From Gemmatimonadaceae bacterium (GTDB lineage Bacteria; Gemmatimonadota; Gemmatimonadetes; Gemmatimonadales; Gemmatimonadaceae), in contig JAICOJ010000017.1 in NCBI GenBank assembly GCA_025930755.1, positions 1 to 47,964 on the forward strand: a stretch of 47,964 nucleotides of DNA, read 5' to 3'. This document shows positions 24,468 through 33,442 of this stretch, one piece after another. The position numbers were made by a program, and so were the translations under genes. The notes under the pieces were generated by a model. That model saw nothing but the letters and a program-made list of their open reading frames with translations, was not told where the DNA came from and did not search any database. How positions within the stretch are numbered: position 1 is the stretch's first letter; each line of letters opens with the position of its first letter.

Positions 24468-26324
24468 TTACGATCGCGATTTACCGAAGTGTCGAAATCC
24501 CTGGCCGCCGAGCGCTTGCACGTCGCGTCGCAGCTTGATCTTTTCGACGATGAGAACGTCCTTTTCCTCCCCGGCTGCCAGCGGCAGCAGCCGGTCGATC
24601 TCCGCCAGCCTGGTCTCCATCTCCCGCACACGAAGTGCCGCCAACGAATCGTCGATCGTACGGCGGATGTCCACCAGGGCCTCGGGCTCCTCGAGCAACG
24701 CCTGCATTTCCTCTACCGCGGCCGGCGTCAGGGCGCTGGACACGTCTTCGATGGTGGCGCCATCGCCGAGCTGAACCAGCGTCTGAAAGATCTCGCGTAA
24801 CTCGGCATTGCGAAACTCCGCCGGGTCCACGCGCTCCGCCAACCCGTCCACCTCGCCGCGCTCGTGCACCATGACTCGCACGAGCTCTCGCTCTGCACTC
24901 TCCCCCCGCGCCCGGTTTCGGCGGTCTCGCGTGCGCCGATCGCGCGTTCTCGGCCGACTCGGCTCCTCGGTCGAGGGAGGAGCTTCCCGCGCATCACGAC
25001 GCGCCGGAGGCCCGGCGTAGCGGGTACGGCCGCTCGCGGCACCGGTGGCGGCATCGACCTCCCTCGCCAGCAAGTCCTTGGCGACCCCCGCCGCGTCGCT
25101 CGCCCGGGTGAGGTACATGTCGCGCGTGAGTGCATCGGCCGTCGCGCGAATCGTCGGCAGGAGGCGATCGAGCGCCCGGCGCTTCCTGCTCAGATCCCCG
25201 AACCACCCCGCGCGATCCAGCAATTGAACCTTTCGCTCGAAGACATCGACCGACCGATCGAGCTGCTCACGCAGCGCATCGGCGCCGTGCGTATCGACGA
25301 AGCTGTCGGGATCCTCCCCTTCGGGTAGGGTCACGACCTGCACGGCGAATCCGTGCCGCAGCAGCTCATCGCCAGCGCGGAAGGTCGCCTTGAGACCGGC
25401 GCGATCGCTGTCGTACAGCAGGAATGCCGTTCGCGTGTATCGACCGAGAAGTGCGGCCTGCTGCTCGGTGAGCGCGGTCCCCAACGGAGCCACCACCGGC
25501 TCGAGGCCCGCCGACCAGAGCCGCACGGCGTCGAAGTATCCCTCGACGACGACGACACGGTCCTCGCGGCGAATCGCGTGCTTCGCCCAGTTCAATCCGT
25601 AGAGAAGCCGCGACTTCGAGAAAATGGGCGAATCGGCCGAATTCAGATACTTGGGCTCGCCGGGGCCGAGCAACCGACCGCCAAATCCGACGTGATGACC
25701 GGACGCATCGTGAATCGGGAAGATCAGGCGGTTCCGGAAGCGCGGCCGCTGCTCGTTCGTCTCTTCGCGAGTGACGAGGAGGCCCGCTTCGGCGAGGCGC
25801 GCGTCGGGATAGCCTAACGCGTTCAGATGCTCGCGCATCGCGTCGAGATCGCGGGGGGCATAGCCAAGCCCGAAGCGATCCGCGACCTCGCGCGAGACGC
25901 GCCGCAATGCGAGGTAATCGCGCGCCGGCTTTCCGAGGTTCTCGTCCCACAGCATGTCGCGAAAATACGCGGCCGCGGCCGCATTCAGCTCCCAGAAGGG
26001 CTCGCGCGCGTCCTTTTCCTGCGTGCGTGTCTCGACCTCTCTGACCTCGATGCCAACGCGGTCGGCGACGAGTCGCACCGCCGCGGGCCACTCCATGCCC
26101 AACCGCTTCTGCAGGAAGGTGAAGACGTCGCCTCCCTCGTGGCAGACGAAGCAGTAATAAATTCCCTTCTTCGGAGACACGGAGAAGTTCCGGTGCGTGC
26201 CCTGATGGAACGGACAGGGCCCGCGGAAATCGGCGCCGGATCGCTTGAGGTTCACGTGCTCCCCGATGATCTGCACGATGTCGGCGGCTTCGCGCACGCG
26301 CTCGATCGTCTCGTCGCTGATCAT
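24468..26324 (-). CDS. dnaG: DNA primase
   Basis: Makes RNA primers at the replication fork. 618 aa. Domains: zinc-binding domain with C37-x2-H40 and C58-x2-C61, RNA polymerase domain with Toprim signature VVVEGYFDAVRLW (~260) and YDSDRAGLKA (~310), and a helical C-terminal DnaB-binding region. ATG 26324 starts 5 bp after mutS2. A low-complexity Arg-rich linker (~430-480) sits between core and C-terminal domain. Confidence 0.96.
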   Translation of the reverse strand: MISDETIERVREAADIVQIIGEHVNLKRSGADFRGPCPFHQGTHRNFSVSPKKGIYYCFVCHEGGDVFTFLQKRLGMEWPAAVRLVADRVGIEVREVETRTQEKDAREPFWELNAAAAAYFRDMLWDENLGKPARDYLALRRVSREVADRFGLGYAPRDLDAMREHLNALGYPDARLAEAGLLVTREETNEQRPRFRNRLIFPIHDASGHHVGFGGRLLGPGEPKYLNSADSPIFSKSRLLYGLNWAKHAIRREDRVVVVEGYFDAVRLWSAGLEPVVAPLGTALTEQQAALLGRYTRTAFLLYDSDRAGLKATFRAGDELLRHGFAVQVVTLPEGEDPDSFVDTHGADALREQLDRSVDVFERKVQLLDRAGWFGDLSRKRRALDRLLPTIRATADALTRDMYLTRASDAAGVAKDLLAREVDAATGAASGRTRYAGPPARRDAREAPPSTEEPSRPRTRDRRTRDRRNRARGESAERELVRVMVHERGEVDGLAERVDPAEFRNAELREIFQTLVQLGDGATIEDVSSALTPAAVEEMQALLEEPEALVDIRRTIDDSLAALRVREMETRLAEIDRLLPLAAGEEKDVLIVEKIKLRRDVQALGGQGFRHFGKSRS

Positions 26325-26328
26325 CGCA

Positions 26329-28707
26329 TCAGTCCAGGTGGGCGACTGTCACGCCATTCCCGCCCTCGTTCCAGGCGCCGAGGCGAAACTCCCGCACGCG
26401 ACCGTCGGACTTGAGCATTTCTGCCACGCGCTGGCGCAGCGCGCCGGTGCCCTTTCCATGGATGATGCGAAGCTGCTTCAGCTCGGCTCGCACCGCGCTG
26501 TCGAGCGCGGGGAGCAGCACGGCGTCGATTTCGTCGGCGCGCATGCCGCGGAGGTCGATTTCGCTCGCGGCCTCGACCTCGGGAAGGTCGCCGCGGATCG
26601 GGATCACGACCTCGGGCGTGGGATCCTTTCGCGTCGATCGACGAAGGGATGCGAGCTTTACCGCCAGCTTCATCGCGCCGACGCTGACGATTCCTTCGTC
26701 GCCGCGGACGTCGAGCAATCGCCCGAGACGGCCGCCGAGCGTATCCACCTCGACGACGTCGCCTTCAGCCAGTGGCGCCGCGCCCGCTCCTCCGTTCTCC
26801 CGCGCCTCCTCGGCCTCGATCGCCGAAAGCGCGTCGGCCTGCTCCTGGGCCAGAGCTTCCACGCGACGCCGAGCGTCCCGCGCCGCGTCCGCCGGATCTG
26901 CGGCTCCCTGCCGCAGCGACTTGATCGTCTCCTCGATCTCGGTGCGTGCATCGAGGAGGAACCGTCGCGCGTCCTGGCGTGCGCGCTTCTCCTGGGTGCG
27001 CTCGGCCTCGCGCATCGTCCGTTCGCGCGCTTCGACGGACTCCCGCCGCGCATCGAGATTCTCGCGATCGAGCGCCGCGTGCCGCTCGCGCTGGGTGAGC
27101 TCCGCCTCACGACGCTCGATCTCGGCGAGCAGCACGGCGAGGTCGCGCTCCTGCGTTGGCACGCGCTGCTCCGCGCGCGCCAGGACGTGCTCCGGCAACC
27201 CGAGCCGTCGCGCGATGCCCAGCCCATAGGACCGCCCGGGAATGCCCTTGATCAGGCGATACGTCGGCGCGAGCGCGACAGCGTCGAACTGGAGCGAGGC
27301 GTTGACGATGGCGGGATTCTCCGTCGACAGCTGTTTGAGCGCACCCAGATGCGTCGTCGCGATGGTGAGCCCGCCGCGCGCGGTCAACTCCTCGAGGATG
27401 GCGCCTCCGAGCGCCGCTCCCTCCGTGGGATCGGTGCCGGCGCCGAGCTCATCCATCAGGACGACTGACTGGCTCGTCGCGCGCTCGAGGATCTCGGCGA
27501 GGTTTCGCAGATGCGCGCTGAACGTCGAGAGACTCGCCTCGATCGACTGCTCATCGCCGATGTCGGCGAAGATGTCGTCGAACAGCGCGATTCGACTCTC
27601 GGGTCCAACAGGAGCGGGGATGCCACATTGCGTCATCGCCGCGATGAGGCCAAGCGCCTTGAGCAGGACCGTCTTGCCACCGGTGTTGGGGCCGGAGATG
27701 AGGAGCGTGCGCTCCTCGCCGCCAAGCTCGAGATCGAACGGGACGACGGCGCCGCCGCGCGCGAGAAGGAGCGGATGCCGGCCGTCGCGAATCGCGAAGC
27801 CCGCACTCGGCGTCGCGAGGGCCGCCGGCGCGCAGCGGAACTCATCGGCGAACCGCGCGCGCGCGAAGAGGGCGTCGATCTCGATCAGGGCCTCGAGCGC
27901 AGCGGCGATCTCCTCCCGGAGGGGGCGAATGGTGTCGGTGAGCTCGCGGAGCACCCGCAGGACTTCGCGCGCCTCGTCCGCCTCGAGCTCGCGGATGCGA
28001 TTCCCGAACTCGATCGCCGCCGGCGGCTCGACAAAGAGCGTATTCTTCGTGGCGGACTCGTCATGCACGATTCCGCCGATCGCTCCGCGTGCCTCACGAC
28101 GGATCGGAATGACGTAGCGCCCATTGCGCACGGTGACCGACATGTCGGGCACGCGCTGATGCGCATCGAGCCGCGCCATGTGGCGCTCGAGGAGCGCGAC
28201 AAGCTCGCCTTCGGCGCCACGCAGGTCGCGTCGGATCCTGCGCAGTGCCGGAGAGGCTTCATCCTTCACCAGACCCTCGTCGTCGATGGCGCGCTCGATC
28301 GCGGTCTCCTGCGGACGAGCGACGACGAGCTGCTCGACGAGCGGATCCAGGACGGCGGTAGCCACATCACGGCGCTCCCCGCTCCCCAGCGCTTCGTGCG
28401 TGCGGCGAGACGATCGAAGCAGCTTGCACGCCGCCAGCAGCTCTGCGGCCATCCACACGGTTCCTTCCACACGCAGCTTCGGGAGCGAGTCGCCCATCTC
28501 GGGGATGGGCTCGGGACGAAAGCCGTCGTTGCCGGCGGTCAGCGCGCGCATGGCCGAGACGCGCATGAGCTCCCGCTCGATCCAGCCGCGGTCGGTCGTG
28601 GGCGTCAATGCGCGAACGCGTTCGGCGCCGGGCGCGGTGGCGGCTCGGCCCGCGACGACGGCAAGCACCTCAGGCAGCTCGAGAACGCGGAGGGCGTGGG
28701 TGTTCAT
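26329..28707 (-). CDS. mutS2: Endonuclease MutS2 with Smr domain
   Basis: Dimeric MutS-like ATPase implicated in suppressing recombination and in ribosome-collision rescue. 792 aa. Seen: Walker A SGPNTGGKTVLLKALG, Walker B VVLMDELGAGTDPTEGAAL, TTHLGALKQL, a long coiled coil, KOW-like region and C-terminal Smr domain with IDLRGMRADEI and IIHGKGTGALR. No N-terminal mismatch-recognition domain, as expected for MutS2. The hairpin array H sits immediately upstream of the start. Confidence 0.96.
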   Translation of the reverse strand: MNTHALRVLELPEVLAVVAGRAATAPGAERVRALTPTTDRGWIERELMRVSAMRALTAGNDGFRPEPIPEMGDSLPKLRVEGTVWMAAELLAACKLLRSSRRTHEALGSGERRDVATAVLDPLVEQLVVARPQETAIERAIDDEGLVKDEASPALRRIRRDLRGAEGELVALLERHMARLDAHQRVPDMSVTVRNGRYVIPIRREARGAIGGIVHDESATKNTLFVEPPAAIEFGNRIRELEADEAREVLRVLRELTDTIRPLREEIAAALEALIEIDALFARARFADEFRCAPAALATPSAGFAIRDGRHPLLLARGGAVVPFDLELGGEERTLLISGPNTGGKTVLLKALGLIAAMTQCGIPAPVGPESRIALFDDIFADIGDEQSIEASLSTFSAHLRNLAEILERATSQSVVLMDELGAGTDPTEGAALGGAILEELTARGGLTIATTHLGALKQLSTENPAIVNASLQFDAVALAPTYRLIKGIPGRSYGLGIARRLGLPEHVLARAEQRVPTQERDLAVLLAEIERREAELTQRERHAALDRENLDARRESVEARERTMREAERTQEKRARQDARRFLLDARTEIEETIKSLRQGAADPADAARDARRRVEALAQEQADALSAIEAEEARENGGAGAAPLAEGDVVEVDTLGGRLGRLLDVRGDEGIVSVGAMKLAVKLASLRRSTRKDPTPEVVIPIRGDLPEVEAASEIDLRGMRADEIDAVLLPALDSAVRAELKQLRIIHGKGTGALRQRVAEMLKSDGRVREFRLGAWNEGGNGVTVAHLD

Positions 28708-28718
28708 GAGGAGCTCGC

Positions 28719-28807
28719 GCGCTGAAAAAGCGCTGGAGAAGCGCTGAGGGCGCTGAACGTCATCGTAGTTCAGCGCCCCCGGCGCTTCTCCAGCGCTTTT
28801 CCGGCGC
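28719..28807. repeat. Array H: AGCGCTGGA-type inverted array between yqeY-like gene and mutS2
   Basis: Arms of ~40 bp (28719-28758 and 28768-28807) are complementary except at four positions, with a 9-nt loop (GTCATCGTA). Each arm is built of repeated GCGCTGRAR units. The differences between arms are all transitions. The hairpin begins 12 bp upstream of the mutS2 ATG, so on the RNA it could block or shield mutS2 initiation as well as end the upstream transcript. Confidence 0.9.
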
Positions 28808-28814
28808 CTCGGCC

Positions 28815-29258
28815 TTACGCACGCCCCGCGAGCTCCTCTCGAGCGATGGCGTTGATCGTTCCCCCCTCGGCGCGCCCCTTGAACTGAGGCATCACCTTCC
28901 CCATGACCGCGCCGATGTTGGCAGCGCCGGCCGCGATGGCGGCTCGGACCGCCGCGCGAATCTCATCGTCCCCCACCTGGGCTGGGAGATACTGCTCGAG
29001 CGCTGTGACCTCAGCGCGCTCCTTGGCCGACAAGTCGGCGCGATTCCCTTTGTCGTACGCTTCGATGGACTCGCGCCGTCGCTTGATACCCTTCCGCAGG
29101 ACCTCGATGACATCCTCGTCGGTGGGATCGCGGCGGAGCTCGATCTTCCGATTCTTGATGTCGGCCAGAATCGTCCCGAGAAGCAGCGTTCTCGGCTTGT
29201 CCTGGGCCTTGCGAGCGGTTGTGAGATCGGCCTGAAGGCGGACGAGGAGAGCGGACAC
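28815..29258 (-). CDS. GatB/YqeY domain protein
   Basis: 147 aa from GTG 29258, which gives the family start (SALLVRLQADLTTARKAQDK); TTG 29270 is an alternative. Seen: TLLLGTILADIKNRKIE, DEDVIEVLRKGIKRRRESIE, ALEQYLPAQVGDDEI and GAVMGKVMPQFKGRAEG. YqeY is homologous to the tRNA-binding tail domain of GatB, but the function of the free protein is not established. Often encoded near dnaG, as here with mutS2 between. Confidence 0.88.
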   Translation of the reverse strand: MSALLVRLQADLTTARKAQDKPRTLLLGTILADIKNRKIELRRDPTDEDVIEVLRKGIKRRRESIEAYDKGNRADLSAKERAEVTALEQYLPAQVGDDEIRAAVRAAIAAGAANIGAVMGKVMPQFKGRAEGGTINAIAREELAGRA

Positions 29259-29332
29259 AGAGTCAGGCAAGGCGGCGGGTCTCGAGCCGTACGGGGTCCA
29301 TGAACAGTATCAGGGAAACCCTCGCTTCGGAA

Positions 29333-30544
29333 TCACACAGACGCTCCTTGCGCCTCCATTCGGCGCGCCACCGCCGTGGGTCGAGCCCACCTCGAGAAGA
29401 TCTCGTGCATTCCCTCCACCTGCTGCGTGACGCTCAACTCGGCGTGGGCCCGCTCGAACGCCGCATGGCCCATCGAGTCCCGGAGAGTCGGGTTCGCGAG
29501 AGCCTGGGCGATGGCGTCGCGCAGAGCCCCGACGCTACCCTCCGGAACCACGACGCCGGCTTCGCCGACGAGCTCCGGGAGCGCGCCGCAGTTGGAGGTT
29601 ATGACCATCCTGCCGCAGGCCATGGCCTCCGGGGCAACGCGGCCATACTGCTCCTTCCACGCGGGGTTGGACTCGGACGGGACGACCACGATGTCCGCCG
29701 CATTCATGAACATCGGCATCTCGTCGTGTCTGGCGTCGAAGTACACGATACGGTCCGCGAGGCCGACCCGCCCGATCTGCTCCCGGATCTGTCGCACGTA
29801 CGGGTGGTCGTACTCCTTGAACTCGTCGATCATCATCTGCCATCGCTCGTTCTTGAGCTCGGCGAGTGCATCGATCAGATGATGCACGCCCTTTTCCGGA
29901 ATCAGACGACCGAAGTAGGCAACGGTCGTTTCGCGAAGTCCCAGCGATTCCCTCACACGACGTCGAGCAGCTGGATCCGGACGGAACAGCTTGGGGTCGA
30001 AGCCTAACGGGATCACCGAGACGCGGTCGCCGAATCCCACCGTTTTCATCACCGCCTCGATGTCGTGGCTGATGGCGAAGACGTGATCGACCACGCCCCG
30101 AGCCGCAGTTCCGAGAGCACGCGTGACGAGGAACCGGGCCGCGCTTCCGGGTGACCGTTTCAGCTCTCCCCGAAGCGTCCGCGGCATGTTGTCGCACGAG
30201 AGGCAAGCGAGCCGTCCGCCGTTGCGCTTCGCCCACCATCCGAGCTGCAGCGCGAGACGGCTGCCGGGATCGACATCGGTGTAAAGGATGCGCGGGCGTC
30301 GCTGATCCAGCAGCTCATCCAGCCCGTCGTACGTCCACAGCCGCGGGTGACTGCTGCGAATGGGCAGAAAATGAATGGGCGGATCCTCGCTGGTACGAGG
30401 GTCTGCCGGCCGATCGAATCCCGCCGCCCGAAACCGGGTGGGCACGACGAGCTCGACATTCCATCCCAGGTCGCGGAGCAGTCGAAACGGCACGCGGTTT
30501 ATCGCGGTCAGGCAGGACTGCGAGACGACCAATACGTCGATCAC
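29333..30544 (-). CDS. Glycosyltransferase, GT4-type
   Basis: 403 aa, two Rossmann-like halves (GT-B fold). Seen: N-terminal VLVVSQSCLTAINRVPFRLL, mid-protein HVFAISHDIEAVM, VAYFGRLIPEKGVHHLI (donor-domain start) and ESNPAWKEQYGRVAPEAMACG (E-x7-E signature for nucleotide-sugar binding). The ATG overlaps the nucleotidyltransferase stop (30541-30544). With the two genes upstream it forms a small cassette, probably for a cell-surface glycan. Donor and acceptor are unknown. Confidence 0.87.
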   Translation of the reverse strand: MIDVLVVSQSCLTAINRVPFRLLRDLGWNVELVVPTRFRAAGFDRPADPRTSEDPPIHFLPIRSSHPRLWTYDGLDELLDQRRPRILYTDVDPGSRLALQLGWWAKRNGGRLACLSCDNMPRTLRGELKRSPGSAARFLVTRALGTAARGVVDHVFAISHDIEAVMKTVGFGDRVSVIPLGFDPKLFRPDPAARRRVRESLGLRETTVAYFGRLIPEKGVHHLIDALAELKNERWQMMIDEFKEYDHPYVRQIREQIGRVGLADRIVYFDARHDEMPMFMNAADIVVVPSESNPAWKEQYGRVAPEAMACGRMVITSNCGALPELVGEAGVVVPEGSVGALRDAIAQALANPTLRDSMGHAAFERAHAELSVTQQVEGMHEIFSRWARPTAVARRMEAQGASV

Positions 30545-31233
30545 GGCCGCGCCTCAGTCGCCGGCTGACCGTTCAACAGGTTCAGCTGATCGACAGTGTC
30601 GACCGAAATCCATGTCTTGGGATATACCGACGACACCCTCAGCATCCGTTGGTCGATGAGCTGGGACCACACGGAATAGAAGTCTCCTTCATCGCGCGTG
30701 AGCTCGTTGACTCGCCGCGGATTCAGGACCTGGATGCCCGAGCAATAGATGTCAGCGGGCCGGTGTCGATTCACTTCGGTGACGACCTGTGCTTCGTGGA
30801 AGATGTAGTCGCCCTCCAGACCAGCCACGGGCCGCACGGGGACGAGCATACAGGGAGGATTGCCGAGGGATTGATAGTCACTGTCGAGCCGGTCGAAGTC
30901 GAGCTCGATGATGTTGTCGCACGTGAGGACGCACACGGGCTCGTCGAGCGTCCTCAGGAGCGTGTTGTAGATCCACCACGAGTTCGAGTGACCTTCCGTG
31001 TTGAACACCGAGCTGGCCCCGTGCTCGATCACGTGCTGGGCCAGCATGGCCTTCTTGTACCCGACCGTGATGTGCACGCTCTCGAGGTGCGACTTCAGCT
31101 TCTCGATCCCCTGAGCGATCAGGGTAGTGGCGCCGAACGGCGCCATCGGCTTCGGGACGTGCTCCGTCAGCGGCATCATCCGCTGGCCACGACCTGCGGC
31201 CATGATCAGCGCATGCCGAATTCCACGCATCAC
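30541..31233 (-). CDS. Sugar-phosphate (NTP) nucleotidyltransferase
   Basis: 230 aa. Seen: ALIMAAGRGQRMMPLTEHVPKPMAPFG (split signature G-x-G-x-R-x11-P-K), CVLTCDNIIELD (metal Asp) and a second metal site region (SVDTVDQL). Its small size resembles LicC-like or MurNAc-1-P-type transferases rather than RmlA. It overlaps both neighbours by 4 bp, so the three glycan genes are translated together. Confidence 0.85.
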   Translation of the reverse strand: MMRGIRHALIMAAGRGQRMMPLTEHVPKPMAPFGATTLIAQGIEKLKSHLESVHITVGYKKAMLAQHVIEHGASSVFNTEGHSNSWWIYNTLLRTLDEPVCVLTCDNIIELDFDRLDSDYQSLGNPPCMLVPVRPVAGLEGDYIFHEAQVVTEVNRHRPADIYCSGIQVLNPRRVNELTRDEGDFYSVWSQLIDQRMLRVSSVYPKTWISVDTVDQLNLLNGQPATEARP

Positions 31234-32183
31234 CGTTCCTCGGGAGGCGGATTCTCGATCAGCTCGATGATCTGCTGCTCGGTGAGCCGGACGGCGTTCT
31301 CGGACGAAAGCGCTTCCGTGAGCGGCTTCTCCGAGCGGCGGTTGAAGGCAATCGCGTAATGCGGCACACCGTCATATTCGATTTCGTATGCGTGCGGAAG
31401 CTCCAGGTCGCCAACGAGAAACTCGTCGTTGCGCTCGCCGGGACGCCCTTCCATCCGCTCCCATTTCCCTCCCTTTCGCTTCACCCAGATTTCCAGGATG
31501 TCGCGAATGAGCGCAGAGCGCATTTGACGCGAAACGACCTCACCGTGATGCCGTTCGATATTGTCGAGCAGCGTGACGATCAGCTGCACGGCCTCGTCGA
31601 CCGTGAAGAAGAAGCGCCGCATCTCGGGTCCGGTGGTGCGAATGACGCCCGTCGTCTGATGCATCTTGTTCCACATCGGAAGCACGGAGCCCGTCGACCA
31701 CGCGACGTTGCCGTACCGGGCACAGGCGAATCGCGTCTGGGTTTTTCCGTCCATGCCGCAGAACACGCGCTCCATCAGGGCTTTCGACAGGCCGTACGTA
31801 TTCCTCACGGGAGGCGTGGCCTTGTCGGTCGAGATGCCGATCACCGTCTCGACGCCCTTCTCGACCGCCACGCGGGCGACGTTTTGTGACCCAACCACGT
31901 TGACGTCGACGCACTCCATCGGCTGTCGTTCCGCCAGATCGACGAACTTGGTGGCGGCGGCATGGATGACGACACTCGGCCGCGTCTCGGTGAACGTGTC
32001 CCGCACGGCCTCGATGTTCGCCACGTCCATCGGCAGCACCCGGCATCCCGAGAACTGCTCGGCGTGCATGTTCTGCTTGTTGTTGCGTCCCGTGAGAACG
32101 ACGTCGTACTGATCGCGCAGGGTGACGCCCAGGCGTTTGCCGAGAAACCCGGTCCCGCCGGTGATGAGGAGCGTTTGCTTCAC
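31230..32183 (-). CDS. Polysaccharide-biosynthesis SDR (CapD/PseB-like nucleotide-sugar dehydratase)
   Basis: 317 aa from GTG 32183. Extended SDR: NAD(P) motif TGGTGFLGKRL, AATKFVDLAE, GISTDKATPPVRNTYGLSK (active-site Y-x3-K with the STDKA hallmark of UDP-GlcNAc 4,6-dehydratases) and RYGNVAWSTGSV. No membrane segment, so it resembles the soluble PseB/CapE type. Likely makes the precursor used by the nucleotidyltransferase/GT pair downstream; the exact sugar is inference. Confidence 0.85.
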   Translation of the reverse strand: MKQTLLITGGTGFLGKRLGVTLRDQYDVVLTGRNNKQNMHAEQFSGCRVLPMDVANIEAVRDTFTETRPSVVIHAAATKFVDLAERQPMECVDVNVVGSQNVARVAVEKGVETVIGISTDKATPPVRNTYGLSKALMERVFCGMDGKTQTRFACARYGNVAWSTGSVLPMWNKMHQTTGVIRTTGPEMRRFFFTVDEAVQLIVTLLDNIERHHGEVVSRQMRSALIRDILEIWVKRKGGKWERMEGRPGERNDEFLVGDLELPHAYEIEYDGVPHYAIAFNRRSEKPLTEALSSENAVRLTEQQIIELIENPPPEER

Positions 32184-32238
32184 GGGCGCGTCCGGGCGCC
32201 CTTCAACTGGCGGCTACTCGAGTCGGGCGTAGTCATTT

Positions 32239-32366
32239 CCAGGGTGGATGTCGGTAAAAGGGCGGGCGCGAGGCGACGTGGGCACTGACCAGAGGTCCAT
32301 GCCGGCCATCAACGTCTCCGTCCGCGATCGCGGTTTGCAACCCTCATGCCCGCCCTTACCCTGGTG
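32239..32366. repeat. Imperfect inverted repeat 3' of the HIT gene
   Basis: GCCCGCCCTTACCCTGG at 32350-32366, which spans the HIT stop codon (32356-32358), is found inverted at 32239-32268 with a 10-bp insertion and an extra AA. The arms are ~80 nt apart. The rest of the gap 32184-32355 shows no gene. It resembles the rsmD case: the end of a gene re-appears in inverted form downstream. Confidence 0.5.
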
Positions 32367-32697
32367 GCCAGCCCATGCCGCGCCCGCCGAGCAGGTGCAT
32401 GTGGATGTGAAAGACGGTCTGCCCCGCGTCGGCGTTGGTATTGATGACCGTGCGATACCCGCTGTCGGCGATCCCCTCCTGCTTGGCGATCTCCGCGGCG
32501 AGCATGGCCATGCGACCCACGACGTCGGGATCGCGGAGCTGGTTCAGCGAGGGCACGTGCTCTCGTGGGATGATCAGCACGTGCGACGGCGCCTGCGGGT
32601 TGATGTCGCGAAACGCGATGCAGTCGTCGGTCTTCGCCACGACCTTCGCGGGAATCTCGTTGCGGATGATGCGGCAGAACAGACAATCGTCAGCCAC
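32356..32697 (-). CDS. HIT family protein (Hint-type nucleotide hydrolase)
   Basis: 113 aa from GTG 32697. Seen: DDCLFCRIIRNEIPAKVV with the Cys pair typical of Hint proteins, DINPQAPSHVLIIPREHV, and the histidine triad HIHMHLLGG near the C-terminus. Expected to hydrolyse purine nucleoside phosphoramidates; biological role uncertain. It overlaps rsmE by 8 bp and is last in the hemW-hrcA-dnaJ-prmA-rsmE run. Confidence 0.93.
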   Translation of the reverse strand: MADDCLFCRIIRNEIPAKVVAKTDDCIAFRDINPQAPSHVLIIPREHVPSLNQLRDPDVVGRMAMLAAEIAKQEGIADSGYRTVINTNADAGQTVFHIHMHLLGGRGMGWPPG

Positions 32698-33442
32698 GTG
32701 TGCTCTCCACGTTGGCGGCGAACGCGGCGCGCGCGATGGCGAGCGCCGCCGTGCCGGCGGTTTCGAACCGTAAGGTAGTGACGCCGAGCGAAACGGGCAT
32801 CCAGGCGGCCGCCACGAGGCGTTCGCGCTCATCGTCGGCGAGGCCGCCCTCCGGTCCCATCGCGATGGTGAGAGGAGCGCTGACCGGCACGGTCAGGATC
32901 GGTTCGCCGGTCACATCGAGCAGGAGATGCAGACCGGGCTCCGCGGTCTCACAGACGTCCTCACCGGTCGCATCGGGAAGAATTGCGGGTAACCATGCGC
33001 CCCCGGACTGCGTGAGCGCGGCGATCATGCGCGCACGCACCCTGGCCCGGAACGACTCGCCTTCCCCGCGTGGCGATACCCCGCGAGACCGTCGCCATGA
33101 GACGGCCCGCCAACTCGTTAGGCCGAGCTCGGTCGTCTTTTCGGCGAGCCAGAGCATGCGGTCCCGGTCGGCAACCGGGGCGAGCAGGTGCACCGGTGGC
33201 AGCGGCGCGACGCGCGAGACCGCGTGGACGTCGACGGTAGCGCCGCCCTTCGTCAGACGCGTGAGGGTTCCCGCCGCGACGCTGCCGGCGCCGTCCACCA
33301 GCCGCACGCTTTCACCCGGCTCCAATCGGCGGACGCGCGCGTGATGCGCCTCGCCCTCGCCAAGCGCCGCAGCGCGGCCCGGCTCGAGCGCCTGCTCGCA
33401 GAAGAAGGTCGCTATGACGGACGAGCGACTACCGTCCACCAC
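32690..33442 (-). CDS. rsmE: 16S rRNA (uracil1498-N3)-methyltransferase
   Basis: SPOUT-class enzyme that methylates U1498. ~250 aa. Seen: EAHHARVRRLEPGE, WLAEKTTELGLTSW, and the knot motif TIAMGPEGGLADDERERL plus LGVTTLRFETAGTAAL. The start is unclear: GTG 33442 or 33439 lie inside the prmA end; the conserved part begins about 15 codons later. Pairing with prmA is common. Confidence 0.92.
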   Translation of the reverse strand: MVDGSRSSVIATFFCEQALEPGRAAALGEGEAHHARVRRLEPGESVRLVDGAGSVAAGTLTRLTKGGATVDVHAVSRVAPLPPVHLLAPVADRDRMLWLAEKTTELGLTSWRAVSWRRSRGVSPRGEGESFRARVRARMIAALTQSGGAWLPAILPDATGEDVCETAEPGLHLLLDVTGEPILTVPVSAPLTIAMGPEGGLADDERERLVAAAWMPVSLGVTTLRFETAGTAALAIARAAFAANVESTRG

